Assembly: GCA_033063855.1 (NCBI GenBank) | Contig: CP093830.1 | Coordinates: 19,282,854-19,346,853 of the forward strand | Direction: 5' to 3' | Length of the DNA: 64,000 nt | Origin: Smittia aterrima | Lineage: Eukaryota > Arthropoda > Insecta > Diptera > Chironomidae | In this document: positions 1-13,700 of the stretch, piece after piece | Layout: each line of letters starts with the position of its first letter | How positions within the stretch are numbered: position 1 is the first letter of the stretch | Notes under the pieces: model-generated | What the model saw: the letters and a program-made list of their open reading frames with translations, nothing else | What the model was told of the DNA's origin: nothing | Database searches by the model: none | Program-made: the position numbers and the translations under genes

Positions 1-1668
1 TATTTTTTGTTAAATAAGAAGATTCATTTAAGAGAGGTGGATCCTTCTGCACAAGTTTTCCTCGAATCAGATTAAGTTGCGCACATTCCTATCTTCAAAC
101 TTTCCACAGAAACTTGTAAGGATAATAACTTTCTCTTGAGCACAACAATGAGCCATCAAAAAACATCATCACAACTACTTAAAGAGAATCAGCTACGTCA
201 CGATCGATCAATAACAAGTGAGTTTTGTTATTAAAGTTTAGTTGGCGCTACTTGCAATGAACGAACTGGCCAAGAACTCTTAAATTTGCATTGGGATTTA
301 AATTCTCATTAGAAATCAAATTTATTTGTTGTCAAACAACAAATATCTTTGAATTTAAAATCGTTTTCGACGCTCATCAAATTATTTTTCGGAAGTTATT
401 CATTCGATAGTGATACGACAACCTTTATCTTGTAACAAATACAATGCTTCTACGAATATATCACGAGACTCATCCAGAATACATTGTATTCGCGAAAACT
501 TGCTCTAGTTTTTGATTGGAACGTAGGTGAAGGGTGGGGTAAGGGGGGGATTGGGAAGGATCAGCTTCATTTGTGTGTTGTCTGTCTCTGCTGAAGCACC
601 GTCGTTGCGGTTCGAACCCAAAAGCTATTTTGAGGCTTTCTCGCATGTTCGGAAGTGACTTTCTATCAGAAAATTTCATCCCTTTCATTAATTTCCCTAA
701 ATTCTCTCTCTTTGACTGCCTGATGTTCGATAAGGAAACGTCTTCGTCTTCTAAAAGATTCTAACTGTAAATTTCTTGATAAGAAATCGATAAATTAGCT
801 TTTTTTTCTCCCTTATTATATTTTTTTTACTCCATTCGAACATGAAAGATTATCACAATTTATGATGAAAGCGAATCGAATGAAACTGCCCGCGTAAAAA
901 GTGCACTTATGTGTACTCTTTCACAATGCTCCTCGATAATAGAATATGCTTGAAACATTTCTTTAGTTTTTTTTTCTTGCTGATCTAAGCTAATCTACAA
1001 TGAAAGCTGCTTTGATGATCTAGACGCCTCTTTGCTACAGTTTTTTTTCTTCTTCTATTTTCTTCATTAACTTGATTAAACAAAACAAGAAAACTAACAC
1101 TTCATCGTAAGGCTGAATACAGACCCATTGGAGGTGGTTTAAACAGATTTCTTTAATAAAAACTTCTTTTGGATTCAAAACATTATATTTCTTTTCTTTT
1201 TGGGGCTGATTTAAAAGTCTTGTGGATCTTTAAACTGAAGGCTCACAAGGACAACTCTCTCCTTGAATTGATTGATGGAACTCATAACTGGAACGGCGTG
1301 GCTTCTAGTCGTCCACCAATAAAACGCAAAACTATCGATTCTCGTTTGAGTTAAAATACATTTTCTTTGATGATTTTTTTTATGCACGCACTTTCAAAAA
1401 CAAGATTTCTTCTACAATGTTTCGCTACAATGTCAATTTTCCATAATCAATAAACTATATCCTCATATATAATTCTACCCAACTCTTTTTTTTTCGCTAA
1501 TAAATGTAATTCATCAACTTCAATAATGCGACGTTTTTATTTACTTTTTTTTTCTCTTTTTTTTCTTAATAACTCAACTCATTTTCATTAATATTTTTCA
1601 TGAACATTTTTATCATCTCCTCCCATTGTTAAAAACGTTTTTTATATGAAATAACAAGAATTAACATA
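1..1668. other. Noncoding region downstream of complexin
   Basis: No coding region is supported here. The sequence is AT-rich with long T runs. On the minus strand it lies 3' of complexin and probably holds its 3' UTR. A TTTATT at 1536-1541 reads as AATAAA on the minus strand, about 130 bases after the stop codon, and is a plausible poly(A) signal. The short open frames have no recognisable protein features. Confidence 0.6.
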
Positions 1669-4567
1669 TCACTGCATAACACATTTGCTTTCGATTTGTG
1701 TTTTTAATTCGTTCACTTGTGTTTCTATTGAATTTTTCAATTCTGCAATAAATGAATGAAGAAGTATAAAATGTAATTGGATGTTTTTCAATTTGTGTGG
1801 TAATGAGATCTCCCGAGTTTTCACACTGGAGTTCATTAGAATAAATGATTTGATGATAAATAAACAGTCGGCGAGAGATTTGCGGGGGAGAAATCCAGCA
1901 AATTGAATTGAAAAATTGATGAACAACATTGAGTTTTGTCGGTGAGGTTTGAATTGTTTTTCTTTGGAAGAAAATTTCAAGATATCTCATGATGGAAAAT
2001 GTTTTCATGAAATATATCTCATTAAAAGAGTTTTGTTTGTAAACTACGTTTTACTTGAGACATCTCTCATGAAAATTCTGTCACATCATTTCATATCCTG
2101 AAGACTTTTAAGTGTTCATGTCTCTGTTGTTGTCGTAAAAACATCAAAATATGGAATGAAAGTTTGCGTCGTTATCTCTGAAAATCTTCACCGATTCTTC
2201 GACAGGGAAAAGTTAAGTGAGAGTGGTGTCAACCTACACAGCAATTGGGGATGTGAGTACTTACTGGTAAAATCGTCCAAGTCTTCCTGTTCAGCCTCGG
2301 CTGCCAACTCTTCGGGTGTCTTCTTTTTTCTCATTAGCGGGTTGGGCTCTTCTTGCGGAAGTTGTTCGACGATTTCCTCTTTCTTCTTGATATTATACTG
2401 TCGAGATTGCAAATTAAAAAGAAGTTAGAACAAAGTTTTCGTTTATTCGAGGAAAAGTTTTTAAATTATTTTTCGATTTTTCTTAAAGTTTAATTGTTAG
2501 CCACTCTAATGATGATCGTCCTAAGTCCAGAAGTCTGATTGATTCCAAAATAGGGAGATAAATATGAATATCGGTCACAAACTCCCTACTAGAGTCAATT
2601 TAACTTCCACTAGGAAAAAAAGCGAATTTCTCTCACTACAATTAAGAACGAAATCAACGAGACGACGCTTGAAGCCTTTCGACCCTGAAAGCAACTCACA
2701 AACATCTCTTCTCGCATCCTTGACATTTCTCGTCTAAGTCCTTCACAATCATGTTCACGAGCTAATTCAATAAACCATTGAATAACAAATTATGCAGATT
2801 ACACTCACTTTGTCTCGAATTTCCTGGCGCATTTTCTCGCGTTCCTCTTCCATCTTACGATGCTTTTCTTTTCGGCGGTCCTCCGCCTCTTTGATAGCCT
2901 CTTGACGTTCTCGTTCTTCTTCTTCTGCCTTCTCCTTATCCTCATCGGTAGTTTCATCTCCGCCAACAGCTCCTAAACGTGGAAAAAAATCGAGAAGTTT
3001 GATAATGAGTTCCAAGATAAGTTGGAAGTTATATAACTTGTTAAGGTCAAAACTTTAAGTCAAACCTATTGACTTGCTTTCGTCGAAAGTTTAGTTCTGG
3101 CCAGTAAAGGAAGAAGCTAAAACTTTCCAAACACGCAGCACATTCATTTGTGGAAAGTATTGAGATTATTGATTTTTCCCTAACATTCATTCAAAAATTA
3201 TTCCTCCGCAATTTTCCCAAAACAATCCTTTTTGCTATTGGCAATGGAAAGGCGAACACAATCAATCTCAATCGTAATTTGATTCTGTTTCGTTTCGTCT
3301 TTCTAATAAAGTTCAACTCTCAATGTTAATTGCGAAATGATCTTCTTCCATCGACCTTGTGAAATTTCCTCTCTTGAAAGTGATTTTATCGATCGAAGAA
3401 TTTTCCGCAGTGGGACATTTCGAATTATTTCCTTCTCATCCAATTAACAGCGACAGCAGTTTGAAGTTGCTTCGCTTAAACGTTGGAAGTCACGAAGGAA
3501 ATCTTTGGATTGATTTCTGATTGAGTTAGAAGCGATTTTCACTTTGGCGACACGAAGGCGAAAACTGTTTTTCTCTTTTTTTTCCTCCTTCAACGTTTCT
3601 TAAGAAGCGTGTCGTTACATCACACACTTGACTTTCGAGTCGAGAAAGCTCCTAATGAAAGCTTTAAGTGGTTTCGTTCGTACCCATTATATCCATGTTT
3701 GCAATTAAATATTGAACTTTCCAAGTTGCTCTTTTCTTTTATCACTTGAGTGCGACACGATGTTTAGTCGACGGCAGTTTATGGTGCACTGACGGATAAT
3801 TGAGAAAATATCCACCGCATTCGCAAGTGGCAGAAGCAAGTGCCAGCCAAAAAAAAAACTTCATTTCATCGACTTTTAGATCCTCTTGTGTTTCGCAATA
3901 CGCTCCTCTTCTATAGGCGTCGCGATGGCATACATTCTCTTGCTCGTGTCGCCTGCCCTGCATTCATTCGACGCCGAAGGCGCATGCGAATCTTCTATGC
4001 TCAAGCAGCGATCAAGCAATTTTTATTCTTTAGTTGTGTAGAAATCACTCGCTCGTGAAATATTCGCCGAATCGCTTGTCACTGATTGCTCCTCTTTGCC
4101 AGATTAAAAACATGACAGAAGAATTTTCAAATCAGTTTCAGATTTTCAAGCATCTAATGGCTCTCGTAAAACTTTCCCCGAGTTCCGACACGAACCATAT
4201 GTTGGGAACATCGAGCGTTGTAATCCATAAAAATAATTTACGAGATTAGTCGACCGTTGTCATAATCTCTAAGTTGATTGTGAGTTTTCTTTTCGGTCAC
4301 GAAATGAAGCTCGTCACGTGGCTGCTCAAGTTTAATCATCAAACTTCACACTCAACACACAAACTCTAAGCTCTCATAACTCTCTTGAAAAAGAAGCTTC
4401 CGCTCATTCCTTGAGCTTTTGAATCTCAATCTTTCAGTTTAAAAGCTTAAGCGGTGAGCTCCTGAGCTTTCTTTATTGCATAAACACAAAGTGATTCGAC
4501 TGCATATTTTACCTTTAACAGCGCTAAGCTTATTTCCAACCATTTGCTTCGCCACAAATGCTGCCAT
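1669..4567 (-). CDS. cpx: Complexin, four coding exons
   Basis: Complexin binds the assembled SNARE complex at presynaptic terminals, clamping spontaneous release and supporting evoked release. Coding exons on the minus strand are 4567-4513 (starts MAAFVAKQMVGNKLSAVK), 2972-2809, 2397-2265 and 1742-1669. All have GT-AG borders and the phases join to 141 residues, close to the usual insect length. The highly charged accessory and central helices lie near residues 27-75 (EKAEEEERERQEAI, then RKMEEEREKMRQ). PNPLMRKKKTPEELAAEAEQ follows. The last exon ends in KCVMQ, a CAAX box, so this is the prenylated, membrane-targeted isoform. The first intron is about 1.5 kb and the others 411 and 522 bases. 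In Drosophila the last exon alternates with one lacking the CAAX box; I found no such exon here. Any 5' UTR exons would lie above 4567. The ATG matches the conserved family start. Confidence 0.95.
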
Positions 4568-6639
4568 TTTGCCTTGCTTTGCTTGTTGTTATCGTTCAAA
4601 ACAGGAAGTAAGAAGAGATGTAATGTGAAATCTATAAAAAAAGAAAAACAAATCAACCTTGTAAGTAAGCGCAACTTTACATTCAAGAAAGGAAACAACA
4701 ACATCAACAACAGTCGAGGGCTTGACAAGTCCTTAAACATTGTAAGAAATATTCTTGAATATTGATTAAACTCTATAGCGTGATTCCCCGTCACACCACG
4801 CGAATGGAGCGTGTAGAACAAAATTAGATTGAATTAAGTTCATTATAAATATTAAACAACAATCCGATCCTTCATAATCTTTAGATTAAGCGGAAATTGC
4901 TGGTCAATAATTCAATAAGCAAAATCGATTTTCTTTTTTGTTCCCTGCTTGCTCTCGTCTGCTCGTCTCTTGAGAGTAGAAGCAGATGAAGAATTTAATT
5001 AACGCACGAGTTGATCCAACTCAACAGCAGATGAAATTCACTTTATGCTCGACTTGGCAATTAGCATTTACAACAAAGTTTTATTGTCATCGGCTGGTAG
5101 GCAAATGACGAAATCCCGTCAATATGTTTGTTGTTATGACTCATATTACGACTTAATCTCGAAGCCTCAAAACAAACAAAGCCTTTCGCCATCAAAACCC
5201 CAACAGATTCCAATCAGCACTGGAATTAGCACCCTCGACAAAGTCCTTAAGATTCACAAATTACCAGCAATTGATGTTGAGAGAGAAAACTTTTTTTTTG
5301 TTTCTTTCGAATAGAAATCGACAGACACTGAAGAACTCACGAATAAATGAAAGCTGGCAACGTTGCTTGCGTATTCAAACGGCGAGATATCTGTGTTCCG
5401 TTACGAATTGCTAGATCATCCACCTGTCCTACCTTTTAAAGTCTCCGACAAATGAAAAATCGCCTCGAATCCCAATCGAAACTTATTTTAACACTTTTTT
5501 TAATTTATATTTTTTGGTATTGCTTTTTTGATGAATCTCGTCGATGTACGGAATGCTTTTCACGCTCTCTGTCTTATCTATTTAATACACTCGGCTTTCG
5601 AAGCAAGGAACAAGCTTATCCATTCGCTTTTTAGACACTTATTGTTAAAAACTCAATGAAACGAAGGAATGCGTCTGATGTCAACGTGAAATGTGGATAA
5701 ACTTTTCTCGTTTCGTCTCTTGTTATATAACAAACGCTTGCGCCTTTGGAGCGACTCGAAAAATCTTTCCACGAACAGGAGAAACGATGGAAAGCTGAAT
5801 GAGATTTGAATGTAATTAAAATCCTGATGAACTTCGACACTGTTAAGTAAGGAGATGAACTAAAAAATATTTGAAGCTACTTTAACTTTTTTAAATTTCA
5901 TTTACCAAATTGATCGTTTCGCTATAATTTTATTCAATGAACTGAATGTGTTTAAAGTCTCCGTGACGAGTCCTTAGGAGAAACTGACGACTGTTTCATC
6001 CGAGCGTTTGTAAAGATTAACCGTAAAATGCTGGAAAATTGATTCAAACCTTTCAGCGCAGGCGCTTACTGCTCGAAGAAGCTTTCCATTAGACGGAAGA
6101 AAACTTTCTTATCGATTCGAGGCCTTGCTTGACTGACGGGATGAGTTACCAACTTAATTGAAGGCAATAAAAATTTTAATGATGCTGTTGAATTAAACAG
6201 TTTGATTTGGCAAGCAATTTTCTTTAATAGCTTGAAAATCTCTCTCTCTTGAGATATTTTAAGAAATTGAATGTTAAAACGTGATAATTGGAAATTATTG
6301 TTAAATCGAATTTTATGATGTTACTACGAAAGAAAACGAAGAAGTCTTGGAATGAAATTCTTCCAGATGTTGTCAGGGGAGATTTGATCCAACTCACATG
6401 AGACTCAAGTCGTTGCGTAATTCGAAAGCTGAACTCAATGACTTTTGCTGTCACCAAATTAATGAAAGATGATCGACGAACTTATTTGTTTAAAGACTTT
6501 GATGCCTATGGTGAACGCTGAGCGATTAATAATCCATGTCGTTATTCCCATGACAACGACGACTGTCGGCAAAGTCTAAACAAACTTTTTTTTCCTCCGA
6601 CCGAGACCACAATCAACACAAAATTTTTCGAAATTTCCG
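4568..6639. other. Divergent intergenic region between cpx and BBS9
   Basis: This region separates two divergently transcribed genes, so it should carry the cpx promoter and possible 5' UTR exons as well as the BBS9 promoter. I see no conserved coding sequence. No TATA box can be assigned with confidence to either gene. Confidence 0.5.
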
Positions 6640-9600
6640 ATGTCTCTGTTCAAGATTCTTCCGTGGTTTAGTTACCAGTGTCCCGATAATGAAGAGAACT
6701 ACAGCAACTTGTCGATGGCCTGCGGTCGCACGAGTGCAGTTGTTGGTAACGAATTGAATGACAATATCATCGTTACATCGCATTCTGGTTACATTACAAT
6801 CCTTCAACCAACTTCGAGTGAGGCAAACGAGAATTTAGAAGCAACCCCAAACCATTCGAGCATTGTCTACGAGGCGAAATTGACTGAGCCCATTCTAGGA
6901 GTTCTCTCGGGGAATTTCCTGACATTGTGAGTTTGTTTTGTCGAGGCGAGTCAAGCGAACAGTTTTAATAAAACGCTTTTTAAGCTCTCAAAGGCAGGAA
7001 CATAAAAGTAATAGCAACATCGCCGTGCTTCATCCTCGGAAACTCGTGATTTATTCTCTCGTAAAGTCCTCGTCGACTTATAATGAGCACGGTGAGTAAG
7101 TGTATCATGAAAAATATTTTAAATCTTCGTTTCAATTTAAATTTCCAGGTCAACAAGCTAAACTGCAAGTGCTGCTTCAGCATGATCTGCCGAAATCCGC
7201 TTTTACTTTCTGTAAAGGAAGCTTCGGCGGAGTTAAAGGGAAGGAATACATTTGCGTGATGTTCCTTGACGGTTCACTCAAATTCTTTGAACAAGACGGA
7301 ATCAGTCACAACTGTTTGTTGCCGGGAACTCGAACCATCTTATCTCCCATGATTTATATCGCGAGGACTGATTGCTTTGTCCTAATGTCTCCGAATTGGG
7401 AACTTGAGTGTTATAGGTTCCAAGGACTCAACTATGACATAAAAGAAAATGTTTCTAAACCTTTTTTTTAATCATTTCAGATATCTAAGTCTCTCGGAGT
7501 CGTTTGAAAGGAAATTCAGTCCCATCTGGTCTGTCTGCGTTGGTGAATATATTTTAGACTTGAGCAGCCATCAAATTAGCAAGTAAGAGTAGAAGGCAAA
7601 TCGAATGAGTCCTTGTCTGAAGTAAATTGTCCTTTCGTTGCAGCACAGAATCCTTGATTGTACTTCTGGGCGAGAATAATTTAATTTGTATTTCTGATAC
7701 TGGGAAATTGAAATTTATCAAGAAACTTGATTATACGCCAATCTCATTCTGTAGGCAACAACTTGAACAATGAAAATATTTTGTGATTTCCAATTTGTTT
7801 TTTTCCTCTATCTAGGTTCGTTCGTCGTCGGTTGGCATTTTGGTGAGTTGTCAATTTGTTGAGAATTCAATTTAAAAACTTTTATCAAACTAATAGAGCC
7901 CGGCTGCCAGCTGATGATTGCAGTTGCAACGGAGAATGGCTCTTTGCTGATCTACAATGAATCGACACTCGTTTGGTGTGCTGAGCTTCTCGATAATCGA
8001 ACAATTGGTTTTCAGCGTGGAAACTTTTGTGGATTAGCTGGTGGACTTGTGTCGTTAACATCAACTGGTAAAGTATCCGTTGGATTTCTAGGTTCAAGTC
8101 CATCGATTTACAAAGTCCCACCAATGAATTTAACTAAATTGGATTACTACAAATCGAGAACGGAGCTTGACGAGATGGAAACGGAAATTAACTCGAGCGT
8201 TGATAACTCTGGTTGGTTGAAAAAGCTTTTTCTCTTTGAAAAAGAAAATTTCGAGCGGAAAATCGTGACTGGTGAAATTTTTTTCAATTCAGATGTTCAA
8301 TTTATCAACGCGTCAGCAGAAAAAGATGTTCAAGTCAGGAACGTGAGAGTCGTGTCTGAAAGTATCGGTGATGGAGCAAATTTCAAGCTTCACGTCGAAA
8401 TTATGACAACAATCAAGCTCGAGCAGTTTCAATTAATCGTTGTCGCTACGAGTGCATCGTGGATTGTATCCGATAACGTTCATTTCTATCGAGATCCAAA
8501 GCCAAACGAATCGATTTCGATTGAATGCATGATTCGTTGTCAAGACGAAGCCTTTTCAGATGAAATTAGTTTGATGGTTTCTTACATCAACAAACAAGGA
8601 ATAACGAGAGCCTTCAAGCAAGTCGTTAGAATTGAACCAAAATATCTTCTAGAGAAAAGCGTTGCTCAAAAGGAAGGATCGTTTAAAGTAACTCTCTCGT
8701 TCTTGGGCGCTTTGGATATCAAAAGGATGCTTGAAGGTAAAATTTTATTAAAATCACTAAAGCACTTTGAGGAACCTCTTTCTCTCAGATTTGAACATCG
8801 ATACAACGGAACAAGCTATCGGTCTAAAACCATTGAACACAGACCACAATGTCACTCTGATAAGTTCAAAAGATTCAACTCGATATCGGTGAGTTCACCG
8901 CAAACACAATTCAATTCACAAAATTCCTTTCAATTTAATTCATTTTCCTTTCAAAGTTTGCAGTCAAACAACATGAGCTCACTTGCTTTAGCGTTGAGTG
9001 TAATAAGCAATTATGTCGGTCGAACGAACGAAATCAAAGGTTCCAAGGCAACCACTGTGAACCCGATACCATCAGCGACCATCGAGCTCTTCCTTTCCAC
9101 AATAGAAAAGTATCACAAACTGAAACTGGAAATGAAAGCTGTCATTGTGAGTTTGAGATAGTTCATTGTTTAAAAGTATTTTCATGATGTCTTTAGGAAT
9201 CTCTTGGCACGAAAACCAATGAGATGAGACTTTTCGAGCGATGCTTCTTAACAAAAATGCAAGAAAAGTCGTCAACACAATCTACTGCTGGCATCGACGT
9301 TTTGCTTCGTGATAGCTATGAGAAAATAAATGCTCTTGTCAGTAAGCTCAAAGACTTGAAGCTTCGGATAGGAAGGTAAAGCATTTCATCATTTCCACAG
9401 TTCGAGGAGTGAAAGAAGAAAACTTCTTTTCAGGCTTCAACATCTAATCGCGTCGATGATTTATTTCATGAACAAAGTGGTTGAGCAAGTGAACCTTCCG
9501 AGTCAGAAAAATAAGGAACAACTCTCGAGTATCACGCGACCTACAATCAGCGACTTTCAAAATGTGAGTTGGGTCGAAGCTGTCGCTCCTTCTGTCGATT

Positions 9601-9824
9601 TTATTAGCAACACTCAGCAATCGTCGAAGAAGAGTAGCAACCAACCTTATCAAAATTATTCAACGCGCAGCGAGAACTTCTCATTCGGAAAATTCAGTAA
9701 ACAGTTGAAATTCATTCTTTCTGGTTTAGCCGACAATGAGAAAGCTCTTCAAGAAGAGACAGAAGCTGAACAGTTCGAAAATGATTGGAGTGCAAAAGCA
9801 AAAGAAATTCTCGAAGAAAAATAA
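6640..9824 (+). CDS. BBS9: Bardet-Biedl syndrome 9 protein (PTHB1), BBSome subunit
   Basis: BBS9 is a scaffold subunit of the BBSome, which carries membrane proteins in and out of cilia. In insects this matters for sensory neurons. Eleven exons are inferred: 6640-6926, 6985-7091, 7149-7416, 7481-7582, 7644-7750, 7816-7842 (27 bases), 7897-8736, 8789-8888, 8957-9146, 9197-9375 and 9434-9824, giving 865 residues. Family hallmarks are the start MSLFKILPWFS, NIAVLHPRKLVIYS, the strongly conserved KGSFGGVKGKEYICV, GEPGCQLMIAVATENGSLLIY and the C-terminal helical region. The N-terminal half is the beta-propeller; appendage-like and coiled-coil parts follow. Introns 8737-8788 (52 bases) and 8889-8956 (68 bases) contain no in-frame stop and together are a multiple of three, so a naive ORF runs straight through them. 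Splicing restores STRYRLQSNN, which fits vertebrate BBS9. The exon 3 donor (GTTCCA) is weak. An AATAAA lies at 9913-9918. Confidence 0.93.
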
Positions 9825-10704
9825 AAATTTGTTAAACTCATGTCAATGAACTTAAAATTGATTGTTTCGTTTCGGAATATGTCTGCGAGACACTGATAAG
9901 CAAGCAATATAAAATAAAGTTTTACACTACATTGGCTCTAATCATAACGCTTCATTTGACTGTTCACCAATTTTGTAACGAACATGAAGAGGGTGAAGTT
10001 TCGTTTTAAGTTCGTCGCATAAGAAAATTTCAAACAAATTTTCATGATTTGGGATGTTAAACCTTTTAATGATATTGCAGAAATTGTTTAGTTGGGCAAT
10101 GCTCTGAAACGTGTTAGGCAATGTCAGCTGAATGAGAAAGGTTTCTCACAGACAATAATTGGCTTTGACTATGGACGATGCCCACTCCTTGCTGATGATG
10201 TGTCGAATGCTTATCTTGCATATTTTGTTCGAGAAGAATCATTGAAGTTGTCAGTTTCTTAAAAATGCTTTTATCGAGGCAATTTAACTTAACTCTTGTG
10301 ATTAATGCCTTCTAGATCATTAATAACTAACAACAACAATTTAGCATTGGTTAGAAGGCTTAATTTAGCTCAATTAAAGAATTTTTAAAACTCACACTTT
10401 CCCGCTCCTTTTTAAAAGTTGTTGGATGATTTTACCAAGCTTGGTATTCTTCGAAAGCTTCGAACATATTCCGACCAGTTTTGCTCAGTAATTTCAAGTA
10501 AGTTTTCAATGAGCATTTTAATTAATTAGAATCGCTTGCCTTGCCTAAATAACAAGAAGGTAGACGTCATCTGGATCGTCTACGAGCAAGTAATTGAAGG
10601 AAGATGATTTTGCTATTTGATTTCTTCGGGAATCTGAGATTGGATAATTTTTGTTGAGCTTGAAATGTTGGAAACTAATCAAAACATCTTTTCTAGAAAC
10701 GGAA
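9825..10704. other. BBS9-Set1 intergenic region and Set1 leader
   Basis: It contains the BBS9 3' UTR with its AATAAA, then the upstream region of Set1. A TTTTCTAG just before 10697 looks like a splice acceptor, suggesting a 5' UTR intron in Set1. No gene of its own is seen. Confidence 0.5.
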
Positions 10705-13700
10705 ATGAACGGGAATGGCGAGAAGATCGCTCCAACACCAAACGCAGTTAAACCTGTGCCGCCGAAAAATTATAAACTCTTAGTCGATCCATTTCTCACT
10801 GGAAAAAAAGAACCGAAGGTTTATCGATATGAAGGAATTGTTCCTGGCGATGCAACAGCATCAACTGTCGTCGTGCGCGATCCACGAAGTCGACTTATCC
10901 AGTTATCCAAACGACTAGAGCCGCTTGAATTGCCGGTGTCAAGGTGAATAACAAACTCACGCAAATCTCAAACCTCAAACTCAACTTTTTGTTGTTTACA
11001 GATTTACGATCGACAAAGACTACGTTGGAGAGCCTCCAGCAATTGAAATTACTGTCAAAAATCTTAATGACAATGTAGACAAGAACTTTCTTGCTGATAT
11101 GCTTCAGAAAGTGAATCTTCAATGGGACGAAATTGTAATTTATCATCATCCGGAAACACATACCCATTTGGGCATAGCTCGAATGATTCTTCGATCTCCA
11201 AGACAAACGAAAATCTGCATCGAGAAGTTTAATAACAAATCAGTTATGGGAAAAGTATTTCGAGATCTTCAAATCGACATTTATTGAGTTGCTCACAAAT
11301 ATTTATTTTTCTTTTAGATTATCAGCGTTTTTCACGATCCTTACGGGGAAGAGTGCAAGAACTTGGTTGAGTTTCTAACAACTGAAAAGAAACTTCCAGC
11401 GCCACTGCCAATTTTAGCTCCTCCTCCATTCATTCCCGAGATTGTTGCACCAGTGATGATTGTTCCTCCTGAGTGTCCACCAGAACTTCCTGTTGATGAG
11501 AGAAGCTGGAGTGGAAGCTCATCAAAGTACCGAGACGAATGGGAAGCATCGAATTACACAACGCTTAGCCGCAGTAGCAGTTCAAAGTATGAAGATGATT
11601 ATAGTCGAAACTCTAGCAAGTATTATGGAAGTAGAAAAGATCGTGATCGTGAATATGGCGGAAAATATTCGTATCATTCGTCTCGCGGCGAAGAATATGA
11701 ACGTGATCGACATAAAAGGGAAAAAGACAAGGATCGAAGAGATTATCGTGGTAAAGAAGAGTGGAAGGACAGAAGAAAGGATCGAGATTATTACGAATAC
11801 AAGGACAATCATCGCTTCGCGTACGGCAAGAGCTATTCAAAGACTGATGAATATTCTTCGTATTCTTCGACGAGTTCATACAATCATAGTTACACGTATG
11901 GCGAGTCATCATCTTCATGGGCGCCTCCGCCGCCTCCTAAAATGCTTCCTGAAGAAGATTCACCTCCAAGACCGCCTCCTGAGCCTCCAAATGAAGATGA
12001 AGTTCCCACCCGAAGCAAACCGAAGGCTGGTGACGATGATGATAACACAGTTGATCTTGATACAAGAATCGCAATGTTGTTCAAATCGAAGTCCTTTGGA
12101 AGTGATGCTCCGATGTTTAATTTGGATGAAGATTCCGATCATGACACGAAGAAGAATATTGTGAAAATTGAAGAGAAGAACGATCAAGCTGACGAACTTA
12201 GTGTAAAAAAACTTAAAATTGAGGACGATGTTGATGGAATGGAAGACGGTGAGCTAAGTGATGCGAAGCTCAGCGAAGAGAGCTCTATTCCCAGCCCATT
12301 CGAATCAAGTATCACCTTCAAGTCGAATAAAAAATTCTACAAAAATCGAAAACGTAAAAGAGCAAGTGACAAAGTTAAAGTTGATTCTGATGCCAGCGAC
12401 ATATCTTCGAGTGAAGATGATTTACTAGCAAAAGGGAGTTACAGTCCTCCGCTGCCTAAATCAAAACTCAAAGACGATGATCAAATGTCATTATCAAGTC
12501 TTTCATCAACCGAGGCGATTAAAGAAGAGGACGAACCTGAAAAGAAACTCTTTGACGTTCATCCAGTCGCGTTCTCATCCTACAACGCTGCTTACTACTA
12601 TCAAAACTCATTTCATCAGTTCCAACAACCGAACCAATGGTTGAACGTAAAACCTTATCACAGTCAGTACAAAAAGGAAGAAGCAACGACAGACGATCCA
12701 CATGAGATCGCAGTGACTAAAGTAATCGAAAAAATGATTTTCGAGTTGAAACAGATTCTCAAGAAAGATTTCAACAAGAGAATGATTGAAAACACCGCTT
12801 TCAAAAAGTATGAAGCTTGGTGGGATGATCAAGAGCGCAACAAGAATACTCTACGCAATCATGAAACCAAGGAGGAGCCGGCTCCATCGATTTCCTCTGT
12901 CATTCCTGTTGCTCCTGTTGTCGAGAGTTATCAGCAGAGCGGTAGCTTAGGTATTTTACGCAATTTACGATTTCAAAGAATTAAACGTGAACCGGTGCCG
13001 ATTGCTCGAGAAGAAGGTTCAAGGCGAAGTGATCACGATGACGACGATGATGTCGTTCGTGGATCTGATTCAGAGAAAGAAGATGACCAGCAAACGTCAA
13101 AGACTTCATACATCAAACGCAGCATAGCGACTCCACAAAGTTCGTCAGAGTCTAGTGATTCCAGTGAAATTAGCAGTGATGAAGATGAAGAGGAAGAAGA
13201 GAGAGATGATCATGTGTACAGCAGCGATACCGCATCGCTTGCTTCAGACAATGAACTTGTATCAAAGAAAGCTCCAGCTAAGAAAGAAAAAGAGAATAAC
13301 CGGATTTATTCGGATTCTGAAAGTGATCTTGAAGAGTTTGAAGCCCCTAAGACAACAGTGAAGAGTCGAACGAAGATTTACTCTGATTCTGATGAAGATG
13401 AACCCGCGCCACCAGGCACAGTCGATCAAGGCGAGACGACTGAAGATGCCACATCACCAGCAAAGAAATCATCACCACCGCGGTCAAGCTCGCGACAACC
13501 TATCGAGTCTGATAGCGACTTTTTCAACGAAGACGTTATGTCAAAACCTCCAAGAACTCCTGGAAGAATATCAAGCGACGAGCAGGCTGAGAAAGAAGCA
13601 GAAAAGAAACCTTTGCCAGTCATAGTCGAGAAGAAAACAGAGAACGACGATCGAATGTACAGTGATTCTGAAGAAGAGCGAGAATATCAAGAAAAGATTC

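Noticed and set aside
595..625. GGTTCGAACC resembling a tRNA T-loop/B box
   Set aside because: Neither strand has an A box, paired acceptor stem or anticodon arm at the right distance.
7100..7148. ATG at 7100 as a BBS9 start
   Set aside because: It lies in an intron. Upstream exons from 6640 encode conserved BBS9 sequence.
10651..10704. Upstream in-frame ATG for Set1
   Set aside because: An intervening TTTTCTAG looks like a 5' UTR splice acceptor, so this ATG is probably intronic.
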